A stretch of 54,661 bases of DNA, from positions 1 to 54,661 of the forward strand of contig CAYYJO010000005.1 of the NCBI GenBank assembly GCA_964472265.1, read 5' to 3'. The notes below the pieces were generated by a model that saw only the letters and a list, made by a program, of their open reading frames with translations, made no database searches and was not told the DNA's origin. Positions 37,739 to 45,030 of the stretch are shown here, one piece after another. Position 1 is the first letter of the stretch. Each line of letters opens with the position of its first letter. Source of the DNA: JAGNLA01 sp964472265. GTDB taxonomy: Bacteria > Caldisericota > Caldisericia > JAAYUI01. The position numbers and the translations under genes were made by a program.

Positions 37739-40177
37739 TTAAACTTTCGGCCAGGTGATTGTGATCATTTTATTTTCAGCGTTCCATTCGACCTCTGCAC
37801 CGAACGGTTCGGCTATAAACCTGAGCGGAACCATGACACTGCCCGAAACGTTGATGGGCGGAGCATCAATTTGCACCTCCCTGCCGTTTATGAGGGCGAT
37901 TTTCTTGTCTATCCAGAGCGTGAAATTGACATCATAGCGGTTCACCGAAATTTTTTTCTCGGAAGAGTTCCAGTCAAGCTGGCAACCGAAAGCCTCAGAG
38001 ATGAACCTGAGCGGAACCATGACTCTGCCTTTGTCAATAATCGGCGGTCTGGTGAGCGTTCTTTCAATGCCGTTGATCGAAGCGCTCGTATTGCTCACCT
38101 GAAGCTTGATTGTAATGCTGTCCTGGGTTTCAACGGTCACGGGGATTGCCAGTTTTGTACAGGTGTTTCTGTCTGGCGTGACCACAATTTCGCTGATCAA
38201 TTTTGTAGACGCGGGCAACGCTGAAGCCATAACCGAAAAAGTCACCGTCACCGGATTTGCATCGAGGGCAAAACGGTTTTTTGAAAGCGATATCCACGGA
38301 TCAGCAGTTGTGATTGTGACATCAGTTGGCTCCGAAGAGACGAAGTTAATCTTTATATCCTTCTTGTCGCCACGGTTTACAAGCCCGAAATCCAGTGAGG
38401 ACAGGTTTGCGGTGATGCATGGAATTGAGGAAACGCTTACAATTGCTCCTTCGACTTCGACGCTGCACGTCAGATAATTTACCTTTACTTTGAATCCAAT
38501 CTTCTGCCCAACAACAAATTCTTTTGAATTGTAGATGAATTTTACTTCCTGGGTTTTTCCGGCAGGAATAGCGAACTTGTCAGGCTCGATCTGAAGTTTT
38601 TCAAAATCTTTCTCCAAACTCACTTCAAGGTCAACATCGCCAGCATTTGTAAATATAAGTTTTTCAACATATTGTTCATTTGGTTTGATGCTATCAAACT
38701 TGACTAATTTCCTGTCGACTTCAAGGAACGGAACCACGCTTATTTCCACGGATTCGGAGATGTTCCCTGATCTGGAAAAAATCTTTGTTTTACCGTAACT
38801 TTTAGGTTTGAATAACCCTGAGGCATCGATTTCGCCAACTGAAATATCTGTTGAATCCCATTCGATTTTGGCTTTGTCGATGACTTGGTCAAACTGATCA
38901 AAAACTTTGGCTGTAAATTGCATGTCCATGCAGAGATCAAGTTTGGTTGATGCCGATGAAATCTCGATTTTCGTCGGTTCAGGCGGTATATACGGCTTGC
39001 TGTCGATAAAACAGTAGAGGGTTTTGTTGAATGAGCTCAGATAAACGCAGTCTTTGCCAACGGTTGGATGTGTGCCGTACGCCGAATCGGGAATCTGGTA
39101 ACTCCAAAGCTCCTTGCCGGTGTTGATGTCGAGCATGTAAAGCTTGTTGTCTGTTGAGGTGTAGACCAATTTCCCATTGAACAGGACGGGTGTTGAGCCG
39201 GAAATTTTTTTGTCCTGTTTGGTGTAGACCTCCCAAAGCAGGGTTCCGTCGTCGATGTTGAGGCAATAAAGCTTCTGGTCGCTTGCGGTGATGAAGACTT
39301 TGCCGTACTCAACCGTGGCTGACGAATAAATCTGGCTTCTCGTAGTTTTAAATTCCCAGATCGGTTTTCCGTCCTCTGCATTGACGCAGAAGACAGAGCC
39401 TTTTTTCGTGCCTATAAATATTTTCCCGTAATAAACGGTTGGAGTCGACTCGATGTTTGCACCCCTGCCAGCGTTGAATTCCCAGACTTTGTTGCCGTTC
39501 CTGACATCGTAGCAGAATAGATCGCCACTCATGTTGCCAACATAAAGGTTGTTTCCGTAAAAAGTTGGCGATGAGTAGAACGCCTGGTCAGCAATCACCG
39601 ACCATTCCAGGGTGCCGGTTTCGATTGTGCAACAGTAAAAGCGTTTATCTGACGAACCGAAGAACAATCTCCCCTTGTAAACCACAGGCGAAGACCAGAT
39701 TGCCCCGCCAGTTGATTTCATCCATTTTCTCTTGCCTGTATCGGTATTGTAGCAGTGCATCTTGCCGTCAAAGGAACCTATGAAAACCCATTTCCCGTAG
39801 ATGCAGGCTGACGAATAGCTGCTCCTGATTGTTTCTTCGTCCACGGTGTCGAGTTCGGCTTTCCACTTCTCCTTGCCGGTTTCGCCATCGACACAGTAGA
39901 GGAGGTCTTCGTCTGTTCGTATGAAAATGTTGCTAGCGCCGTGGACTGGCGATGAAAGGATTTTGCCCTTGGTTTGGAAAGACCACTTCAGGGCAAGCTC
40001 GTCGGTCATCGGCCCACAGCCAACGGGTGCAACCCTGTCACCCTGGAGATTTTGCCCGAAACATGGCCAGTCGCAGTTTATTTCTTCAGCTGATGAAAAG
40101 TTAATGGCAGTCGAAGCGAAAGGCTGGAAAATGACGGTAAAAACAAGAACCAATATCCCAAGTCTGGCAATCCTCAC
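37739..40177 (-). CDS. Secreted PQQ-type beta-propeller protein with Big_2, Ig-like and stalk domains
   Basis: 812 residues; GTG start 40177 with GGAGGTTTGC. Signal peptide about 1-27, then a propeller (about 35-400; 'LYCVDGETGKEKWKAEL', 'MHCYNTDTGKRKWMKST', 'FYCCTIETGTLEWSV', 'LYCLNIDDGTLLWEV'), a Big_2-like domain (about 405-490), two Ig-like ASH-type units (about 490-685), and two copper-amine-oxidase-N repeats (about 690-812; 'PPIIDKGRVMVPLRFI', 'PPINVSGSVMVPLRFI'). It is probably exported and displayed at the surface. Its own promoter TTGCCT-17-TAAAAT (40229-40201) lies behind the upstream paralogue. Confidence 0.87.
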   Translation of the reverse strand: MRIARLGILVLVFTVIFQPFASTAINFSSAEEINCDWPCFGQNLQGDRVAPVGCGPMTDELALKWSFQTKGKILSSPVHGASNIFIRTDEDLLYCVDGETGKEKWKAELDTVDEETIRSSYSSACIYGKWVFIGSFDGKMHCYNTDTGKRKWMKSTGGAIWSSPVVYKGRLFFGSSDKRFYCCTIETGTLEWSVIADQAFYSSPTFYGNNLYVGNMSGDLFCYDVRNGNKVWEFNAGRGANIESTPTVYYGKIFIGTKKGSVFCVNAEDGKPIWEFKTTRSQIYSSATVEYGKVFITASDQKLYCLNIDDGTLLWEVYTKQDKKISGSTPVLFNGKLVYTSTDNKLYMLDINTGKELWSYQIPDSAYGTHPTVGKDCVYLSSFNKTLYCFIDSKPYIPPEPTKIEISSASTKLDLCMDMQFTAKVFDQFDQVIDKAKIEWDSTDISVGEIDASGLFKPKSYGKTKIFSRSGNISESVEISVVPFLEVDRKLVKFDSIKPNEQYVEKLIFTNAGDVDLEVSLEKDFEKLQIEPDKFAIPAGKTQEVKFIYNSKEFVVGQKIGFKVKVNYLTCSVEVEGAIVSVSSIPCITANLSSLDFGLVNRGDKKDIKINFVSSEPTDVTITTADPWISLSKNRFALDANPVTVTFSVMASALPASTKLISEIVVTPDRNTCTKLAIPVTVETQDSITIKLQVSNTSASINGIERTLTRPPIIDKGRVMVPLRFISEAFGCQLDWNSSEKKISVNRYDVNFTLWIDKKIALINGREVQIDAPPINVSGSVMVPLRFIAEPFGAEVEWNAENKMITITWPKV

Positions 40178-40200
40178 GCAAACCTCCTTAAGTCAGGACT

Positions 40201-40229
40201 ATTTTATTAAAACGCCAACCCAAAGGCAA
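40201..40229 (-). promoter_or_regulatory. Promoter of the propeller/stalk gene at 37739-40177
   Basis: On the minus strand TTGCCT (40229-40224), 17-nt spacer, TAAAAT (40206-40201), then a leader with AAGGAGG ahead of GTG 40177. Confidence 0.55.
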
Positions 40230-40237
40230 ATGCTCCT

Positions 40238-42679
40238 CTATTTCGGCCAGGTGATCGTGATTTCCTTGGTTTGTGCGTTCCAGTCGACTTTTGCACCAAA
40301 CGGTTCGGCGATGAATCGAAGCGGAACCATGGTTCTGCCGCCAACAATAACCGGTGGTGCATCAATCTTGAGTTTGTTGCCGTTGACCTCGACGAAATCT
40401 TTTCCAATCCAAAGGTTAACGGTTATGTCGTACCTGACAATGCCGATTTTTTGGGTGGTTGGATCCCACAAGATTGAACAGCCGAAACTTTCCGAGATGA
40501 AACGTAAAGGAACCATTGTCCTGCCGGCGATTATTCTTGCTGGAACGTCAAGCATTCTTTCCTGACCGTTGATTGTTGCGTTTCTCGAATCCACCTGAAG
40601 CTTGATTGTGATGCTGTCCTCTGTTGATACCAGCAATGGGATTGTGGTTTGTTCACAGAAATTCAGGTCAGAGATGACAGTGATGTTTGCCGTCAGTTTC
40701 GACGATGCCGGAAGCGATGAGGCCATTATTTTGAAATCGATGGTTTCTTTTTGGCCGACGTCAACGGTGATTGTTTTCTTCGAAATCTCCACCCATGGTT
40801 GATCGCAGGAGATTGTCAGCGTCTGCTTTGCGTTGGATTCGATTGTCAAACTCATGGTTTTTGAGTCTCCACGCTTGACCAGTCCAAAATCCAGCATCTC
40901 CGGCGATACCTTGAAACAGTCATATTTATCAGCGTTCATGATGGTTCCGTGGAGTATGTCCGGGCAACCGCCGTAGTCGGCGTTGATTGTGAAGCTGGTG
41001 ACAGCCGACGGAGTAAACTCCTTCAGTTTGCAGGAGACCAGGATGTCAAAGGTTTTCCCTGCATCAACCGAGAATGATGTCGGCGAAAGTGTGATCAGAT
41101 CGGTTGTGGATGTTAGCTTGACATCAAGCCTGGCATCGGAGTTATTAGTGTAGGTTAGCGTTGTTTTGTAGTCCTGATAGGGCTTGACGTTGGTCAGAAC
41201 GAGCGTTTTGACCGATGGCACCAGATAGTCGACCACGTTGATGTCAACGGTAGCCACAGCATCGCCGCATCTGCAGGTGATGGTTGCCACACCAGTCTTT
41301 GATGGCTTGAAAAGACCGGTTGCATCGATTGTCCCAAACGCCGGATCGACTGACCATTCGAGTTCTGGGTTTTTGATTTCTTCTTCGTAAATATCAATAA
41401 CTCTAGCACTAAATTGAATGGATGAACATAGATCGTACTTATTGGCGGGGGTTGATAATAAGACTTCTTTAGGTTTAATGGGTTCGTTTCTAGAAGAATC
41501 GTTGTATAGACAAATCAATCTATCCCCAAATCCTAGTAAAATGCAATTGTTTCCGATTATTGGTGATGACGAATAATTCATCAATTCGTCGTCGATGTTC
41601 AGAAGCAATAGCCTATTTAGCGAATCAGGCTCATAAGCTGATAATCCACTTTCGATTGGAAGGAAAATCTTATTTCTGCAGAACAAGGGTGAAGGCAAAT
41701 CTGGTCCGAGTGTAGGTTCAATTTCAATATCCTTTTTTTTGATTCCAGTTATAAGATCTATAGCAAATAACTTAGTGTTATCAACGCCCTGGGAGAAATA
41801 AACGGTATTGTTTTGAACAACTGGCGTGTTGTGATCTATTGTTAATTGTGTTTCATAACACCATTTTTTTACTCCAGTAACCTCGTCTAAACACATCAAT
41901 CCTTTTGATGTTCTAAATAAAACATAACCGTTATAAACAACTGCAGACGAGAGCACGGATTTGAAATTATCAGCCCATAAATTATACTTCCAAATCAATT
42001 GACCAGTTTTTGCATTTAAGCAGTAAAAATCAGAGGCAGAGCCGATGAACATTTTGTCTTCATGAAAAGATGGCGAATAATGATTTGAAAACTCATTTTG
42101 CTTCTTCCATACAATCCTTCCATCATCAGGTTTTAAACAGAGAATTTGACCATCTTCGCAAGCTACGTACACCTTTTCATCATAAACCATAGGTGACGAT
42201 AAAATATAAAATCCAGTCTTAAACTCCCATTTTTTAGAACCATAGTTAGTATTTAAGCAGTATATTTTGAAATCCATCGATGCAAAAAAAACAAATTCCT
42301 TGTAGATCGATGGTGATGAAGTAATCGCGTCACCTGCTTCAAATTCCCATATTTTATTACCATTCACAGCATCAAGACAAAATACTTTATGATTCCAACA
42401 TGTAAATATTGCAAGATTATTCTTTAAAACCGGTTCATTTACAATATGATCGGTTCTAAACGTCCATTTGACGCCAAGATTTCTTAAATCAATTCCACAC
42501 CCATCCGGCACAACCCGATTCCCATCCGGAGTTCGTCCGAACATCGGCCAGTCGCAGTCGTCGGCAGCTGAAACATTTTTGATTTGAACTGGACTTCCAA
42601 CATTGGCGATGTTCTGAGCCGATCCTGACTGAACGAAAAGAATTATTGCTGCAACAATGACAAACTTTACCTTGCCCAT
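40238..42679 (-). CDS. Secreted PQQ-type beta-propeller protein with Big_2, Ig-like and stalk domains
   Basis: 813 residues with the same layout as the gene at 37739: signal peptide (1 to ~21), propeller (about 40-400; 'VFCLDAVNGNKIWEFEAG', 'IYCLNTNYGSKKWEFKTG', 'ILCLKPDDGRIVWKKQ', 'FYCLNAKTGQLIWKYN'), Big_2-like domain (about 405-490), Ig-like units (about 490-690) and two stalk repeats (about 690-813; 'PARIIAGRTMVPLRFI', 'PPVIVGGRTMVPLRFI'). The DNA of the propeller (about 41390-42480) is clearly AT-richer than its own ends, suggesting a mosaic gene. The ribosome-binding site GGAGG is also the 3' arm of the terminator hairpin of ridA. Confidence 0.87.
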   Translation of the reverse strand: MGKVKFVIVAAIILFVQSGSAQNIANVGSPVQIKNVSAADDCDWPMFGRTPDGNRVVPDGCGIDLRNLGVKWTFRTDHIVNEPVLKNNLAIFTCWNHKVFCLDAVNGNKIWEFEAGDAITSSPSIYKEFVFFASMDFKIYCLNTNYGSKKWEFKTGFYILSSPMVYDEKVYVACEDGQILCLKPDDGRIVWKKQNEFSNHYSPSFHEDKMFIGSASDFYCLNAKTGQLIWKYNLWADNFKSVLSSAVVYNGYVLFRTSKGLMCLDEVTGVKKWCYETQLTIDHNTPVVQNNTVYFSQGVDNTKLFAIDLITGIKKKDIEIEPTLGPDLPSPLFCRNKIFLPIESGLSAYEPDSLNRLLLLNIDDELMNYSSSPIIGNNCILLGFGDRLICLYNDSSRNEPIKPKEVLLSTPANKYDLCSSIQFSARVIDIYEEEIKNPELEWSVDPAFGTIDATGLFKPSKTGVATITCRCGDAVATVDINVVDYLVPSVKTLVLTNVKPYQDYKTTLTYTNNSDARLDVKLTSTTDLITLSPTSFSVDAGKTFDILVSCKLKEFTPSAVTSFTINADYGGCPDILHGTIMNADKYDCFKVSPEMLDFGLVKRGDSKTMSLTIESNAKQTLTISCDQPWVEISKKTITVDVGQKETIDFKIMASSLPASSKLTANITVISDLNFCEQTTIPLLVSTEDSITIKLQVDSRNATINGQERMLDVPARIIAGRTMVPLRFISESFGCSILWDPTTQKIGIVRYDITVNLWIGKDFVEVNGNKLKIDAPPVIVGGRTMVPLRFIAEPFGAKVDWNAQTKEITITWPK

Positions 42680-42680
42680 T

Positions 42681-42728
42681 AAAAAACCTCCTGATCTTCC
42701 GGTGACATTCTAGCGGAAAATCAGGAGG
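42681..42728 (-). terminator. Terminator of ridA, overlapping the next gene's promoter and ribosome-binding site
   Basis: On the minus strand CCTCCTGATTTTCCG (42728-42714), 12-nt loop, CGGAAGATCAGGAGG (42701-42687), a 15-bp stem with one mismatch, then six T (42686-42681). The 3' arm ends in GGAGG, the ribosome-binding site for ATG 42679. Confidence 0.8.
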
Positions 42729-42735
42729 CTGGCAA
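42707..42735 (-). promoter_or_regulatory. Promoter of the propeller/stalk gene, nested in the ridA terminator
   Basis: On the minus strand TTGCCA (42735-42730), 17-nt spacer, TAGAAT (42712-42707). The spacer contains the 5' arm of the ridA terminator and the -10 lies in its loop. Transcription would begin near 42700, after the 5' arm. Confidence 0.6.
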
Positions 42736-42748
42736 TGATCGGAAAATA

Positions 42749-43129
42749 TCAGCCGATGAGGGCGACAGCCTCCATCTCGACATCAAATCCAAGCGGTAGA
42801 CCGGCAACTGCCACTGCTGCTCGGGCGGGCTGGTTTGCCGTGAAATATCTTGCATAAACCTCGTTGACGGTCTTGAAATGATCCATCGACGAGAGGAAGA
42901 TGGTTACCTTGCAAACGTTTTCAATTGTTGACCCACCGGCTTCAACCACAGCCTTAAGGTTGTCAAGAACTCTTGTTGCCTGTGCTTCAATACTGTCCTT
43001 GATGTGGTTTCCGGTTGCCGGATCGATTGGAATCTGGCCTGAGACAAAAAGCAGGTTTCCACAAACAATTCCCTGAGAATACGGGCCAATGGCTTTCGGT
43101 GCCTTGTCCGTTGCTACAACTTTCCTCAT
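42749..43129 (-). CDS. ridA: RidA-family enamine/imine deaminase
   Basis: 126 residues from ATG 43129 (AAGGAGGAGTT). Family motifs: 'TDKAPKAIGPYSQGIVCGNLLFVSGQIPIDPATG', 'QATRVLDNLKAVVEAGG', 'VCKVTIFLSSMDHFKTVNEVYARYF' and 'PARAAVAVAGLPLGFDVEMEAVAL', with the substrate-binding arginine in 'PARAAV' and the C-terminal glutamate. RidA hydrolyses reactive 2-aminoacrylate and related imines. The frame is open upstream into the divergent promoter region, but the family begins at 43129. Confidence 0.95.
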   Translation of the reverse strand: MRKVVATDKAPKAIGPYSQGIVCGNLLFVSGQIPIDPATGNHIKDSIEAQATRVLDNLKAVVEAGGSTIENVCKVTIFLSSMDHFKTVNEVYARYFTANQPARAAVAVAGLPLGFDVEMEAVALIG

Positions 43130-43143
43130 AACTCCTCCTTGCG

Positions 43144-43172
43144 TTGACTCATTAACCAATCTACCATAAAAT
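43144..43172 (+). promoter_or_regulatory. Promoter of the membrane protein-polA-coaE operon
   Basis: TTGACT (43144-43149), 17-nt spacer, TAAAAT (43167-43172). The leader of about 30 nt carries GGAGG (43195-43199) before ATG 43210. Confidence 0.65.
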
Positions 43173-43209
43173 GTAGTTTTGTCTATTGCTCTACGGAGGT
43201 TTTTTGAAA

Positions 43210-45030
43210 ATGACAAACGAAGTGAACAGAAACGCCCAGCCGGCAAAGGCAGCACCACCGGCCTTCGTGAGGCCAAAAAAGGTCTCATGGGTTAAGAATA
43301 TAGATTGGTCCTGGCTGGTTTGGCTTGTTGGCTTCTTCCTCGTTCCAAGCATTATCAGGATTATCACCCACCTCCCAGTGACATGGGCAATTTCCAGCTA
43401 CTGGGAGCTTGACAGTTTGGGCGGCGTTACACAGGCTTATGCCAACAGGATGCTGGGTTTTGCTGACTTTTACGGCAGAACCACCATCACCTACATCATG
43501 CTCATAGTCCTGCTTTTCTTCCTGCTTTACCTGGTTCTCTCAAAAAAGCTCGACGTTCGCAAGTGGGGACTCTCTTTTGGCAACATTCTCCCGGCAATCG
43601 TCTTTTTCATAATCACCTGGGTTTTTGTGTATTTCCTCTATGTCCCGTACGCCTCGGCATTCTCGGGCGCCAACTTCTACGTTGGCATGCCGCTTCCTCC
43701 GGGAGCAGATATTGGAATTCCGTACACAACCTATGGCTCAATGAGTGACACTCTCGAAATGCTGTTCATTCCAAAAATCTACCCTGTCTACACCCTCACG
43801 GCCACTTATGCAAGCCCGTTTGAAACCAACTATCTCATGGGTCTTGTCGACTTCTTCAGGGTCTGGTTCCTCAACGCACCGATTCTGTTCTCGATGACCT
43901 GGGGCTATTTCTACAACTCGATGAAAGAAAAACTTGGAGCAATCAGGGAAAATTTCAACTGGAAGCATTATGGCAAAGCTCTCACGGTTTTCTTCCTAAC
44001 ATCAATCTCAATCCCAGTCATGCAGGTGATCTACAGAAAATTTGACGAGTTGCTCTCTCACCAGGTTGAAACCACGGTCACAAACGCAACACAGGAAGCT
44101 CCAAAAATTCTTTCAATCGGAGAGCCCTACTTCTTTATCGTGGTCATTGCAGTTGCAATTCTGGCCAACATTCTCTCCGGTTCGTCATTCAGGGGTCAGA
44201 GGACAAAAGAGAAATCGTCGATATTAAAATGGGTGGTTGGCGCAATCGTGACCATTGTTACATCATACGTTCTTTTCACCGGCGAGTCATCAATGAGTCC
44301 AATGACATTCACTGTTGTTGCCGGCATCTGTTCACTACTTTTTATCGCCGCCATCTCCTGGCTCGTGTTTGATCCAGCTGAAATGTCATCCGGCCTGGGT
44401 TTCTCAGAAGTTTCAAAGTGGCTTCCTGGCGCATTGGTTGTAATCCTCTCCACTGCAACCTACCTGGTCTTCCAGATGTCAAATGCTGACGCCCTCATCT
44501 CAATCCCCATGGTTATGACGGTTGCATTCTGGCTCATCGCTGCATTCATCGGCAACTACATGTGGAAATGGCTTGTCACCGAACCGAGAGAAGATAAGCT
44601 CGACGACTGGGGAAGATCGCTTTCAAAGTGGGTTCCTGGCACACTCGTTTTCATCATCGGCTTTGGACTCTCACTTCTAAGCGGCTGGCACACAGCCCCT
44701 GGAATCTATGGCCCATTCTCAAGCAGCTTTGGCCTTTTCACAATTATCATGCTCTGTGGCTGGATTTACATCAGAACAGAAAACCTCATCGCTTCTTTCC
44801 TCCTTTACGCGTCATTCCCATGGTTCCTCAACTTCATACAGGTTCAGGGCTTTGAAGTACCGACAGTCGCCGGTTCAGTATCAGTTGGCGTGTTCGTTCT
44901 CTTCGCGGTGCTTGTGCTTGTCGAATCTTACAGGCTCTGGGCTCCTTACATCACCTTTGACCTCGAAGTGATCAGAAAACCAATCCTCGACGCAGAAGAC
45001 ACACCGGAACAACTCCCACAGGCTAACTAA
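43210..45030 (+). CDS. Large polytopic membrane protein of unknown function
   Basis: 606 residues from ATG 43210. A cytoplasmic N-terminus of about 45 residues (Ala/Pro/Lys-rich) is followed by about 13-14 hydrophobic segments. Two stretches look repeated: 'GLGFSEVSKWLPGALVVILSTATYLVF' and 'DDWGRSLSKWVPGTLVFIIGFGLSLL'. The last segments ('LIASFLLYASFPWFLNFIQV') faintly recall CPBP-type membrane proteases, but I see no EExxxR motif, so I assign no family. It overlaps polA by 1 nt (TAATG) and heads the operon. Confidence 0.78.
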   Translation: MTNEVNRNAQPAKAAPPAFVRPKKVSWVKNIDWSWLVWLVGFFLVPSIIRIITHLPVTWAISSYWELDSLGGVTQAYANRMLGFADFYGRTTITYIMLIVLLFFLLYLVLSKKLDVRKWGLSFGNILPAIVFFIITWVFVYFLYVPYASAFSGANFYVGMPLPPGADIGIPYTTYGSMSDTLEMLFIPKIYPVYTLTATYASPFETNYLMGLVDFFRVWFLNAPILFSMTWGYFYNSMKEKLGAIRENFNWKHYGKALTVFFLTSISIPVMQVIYRKFDELLSHQVETTVTNATQEAPKILSIGEPYFFIVVIAVAILANILSGSSFRGQRTKEKSSILKWVVGAIVTIVTSYVLFTGESSMSPMTFTVVAGICSLLFIAAISWLVFDPAEMSSGLGFSEVSKWLPGALVVILSTATYLVFQMSNADALISIPMVMTVAFWLIAAFIGNYMWKWLVTEPREDKLDDWGRSLSKWVPGTLVFIIGFGLSLLSGWHTAPGIYGPFSSSFGLFTIIMLCGWIYIRTENLIASFLLYASFPWFLNFIQVQGFEVPTVAGSVSVGVFVLFAVLVLVESYRLWAPYITFDLEVIRKPILDAEDTPEQLPQAN

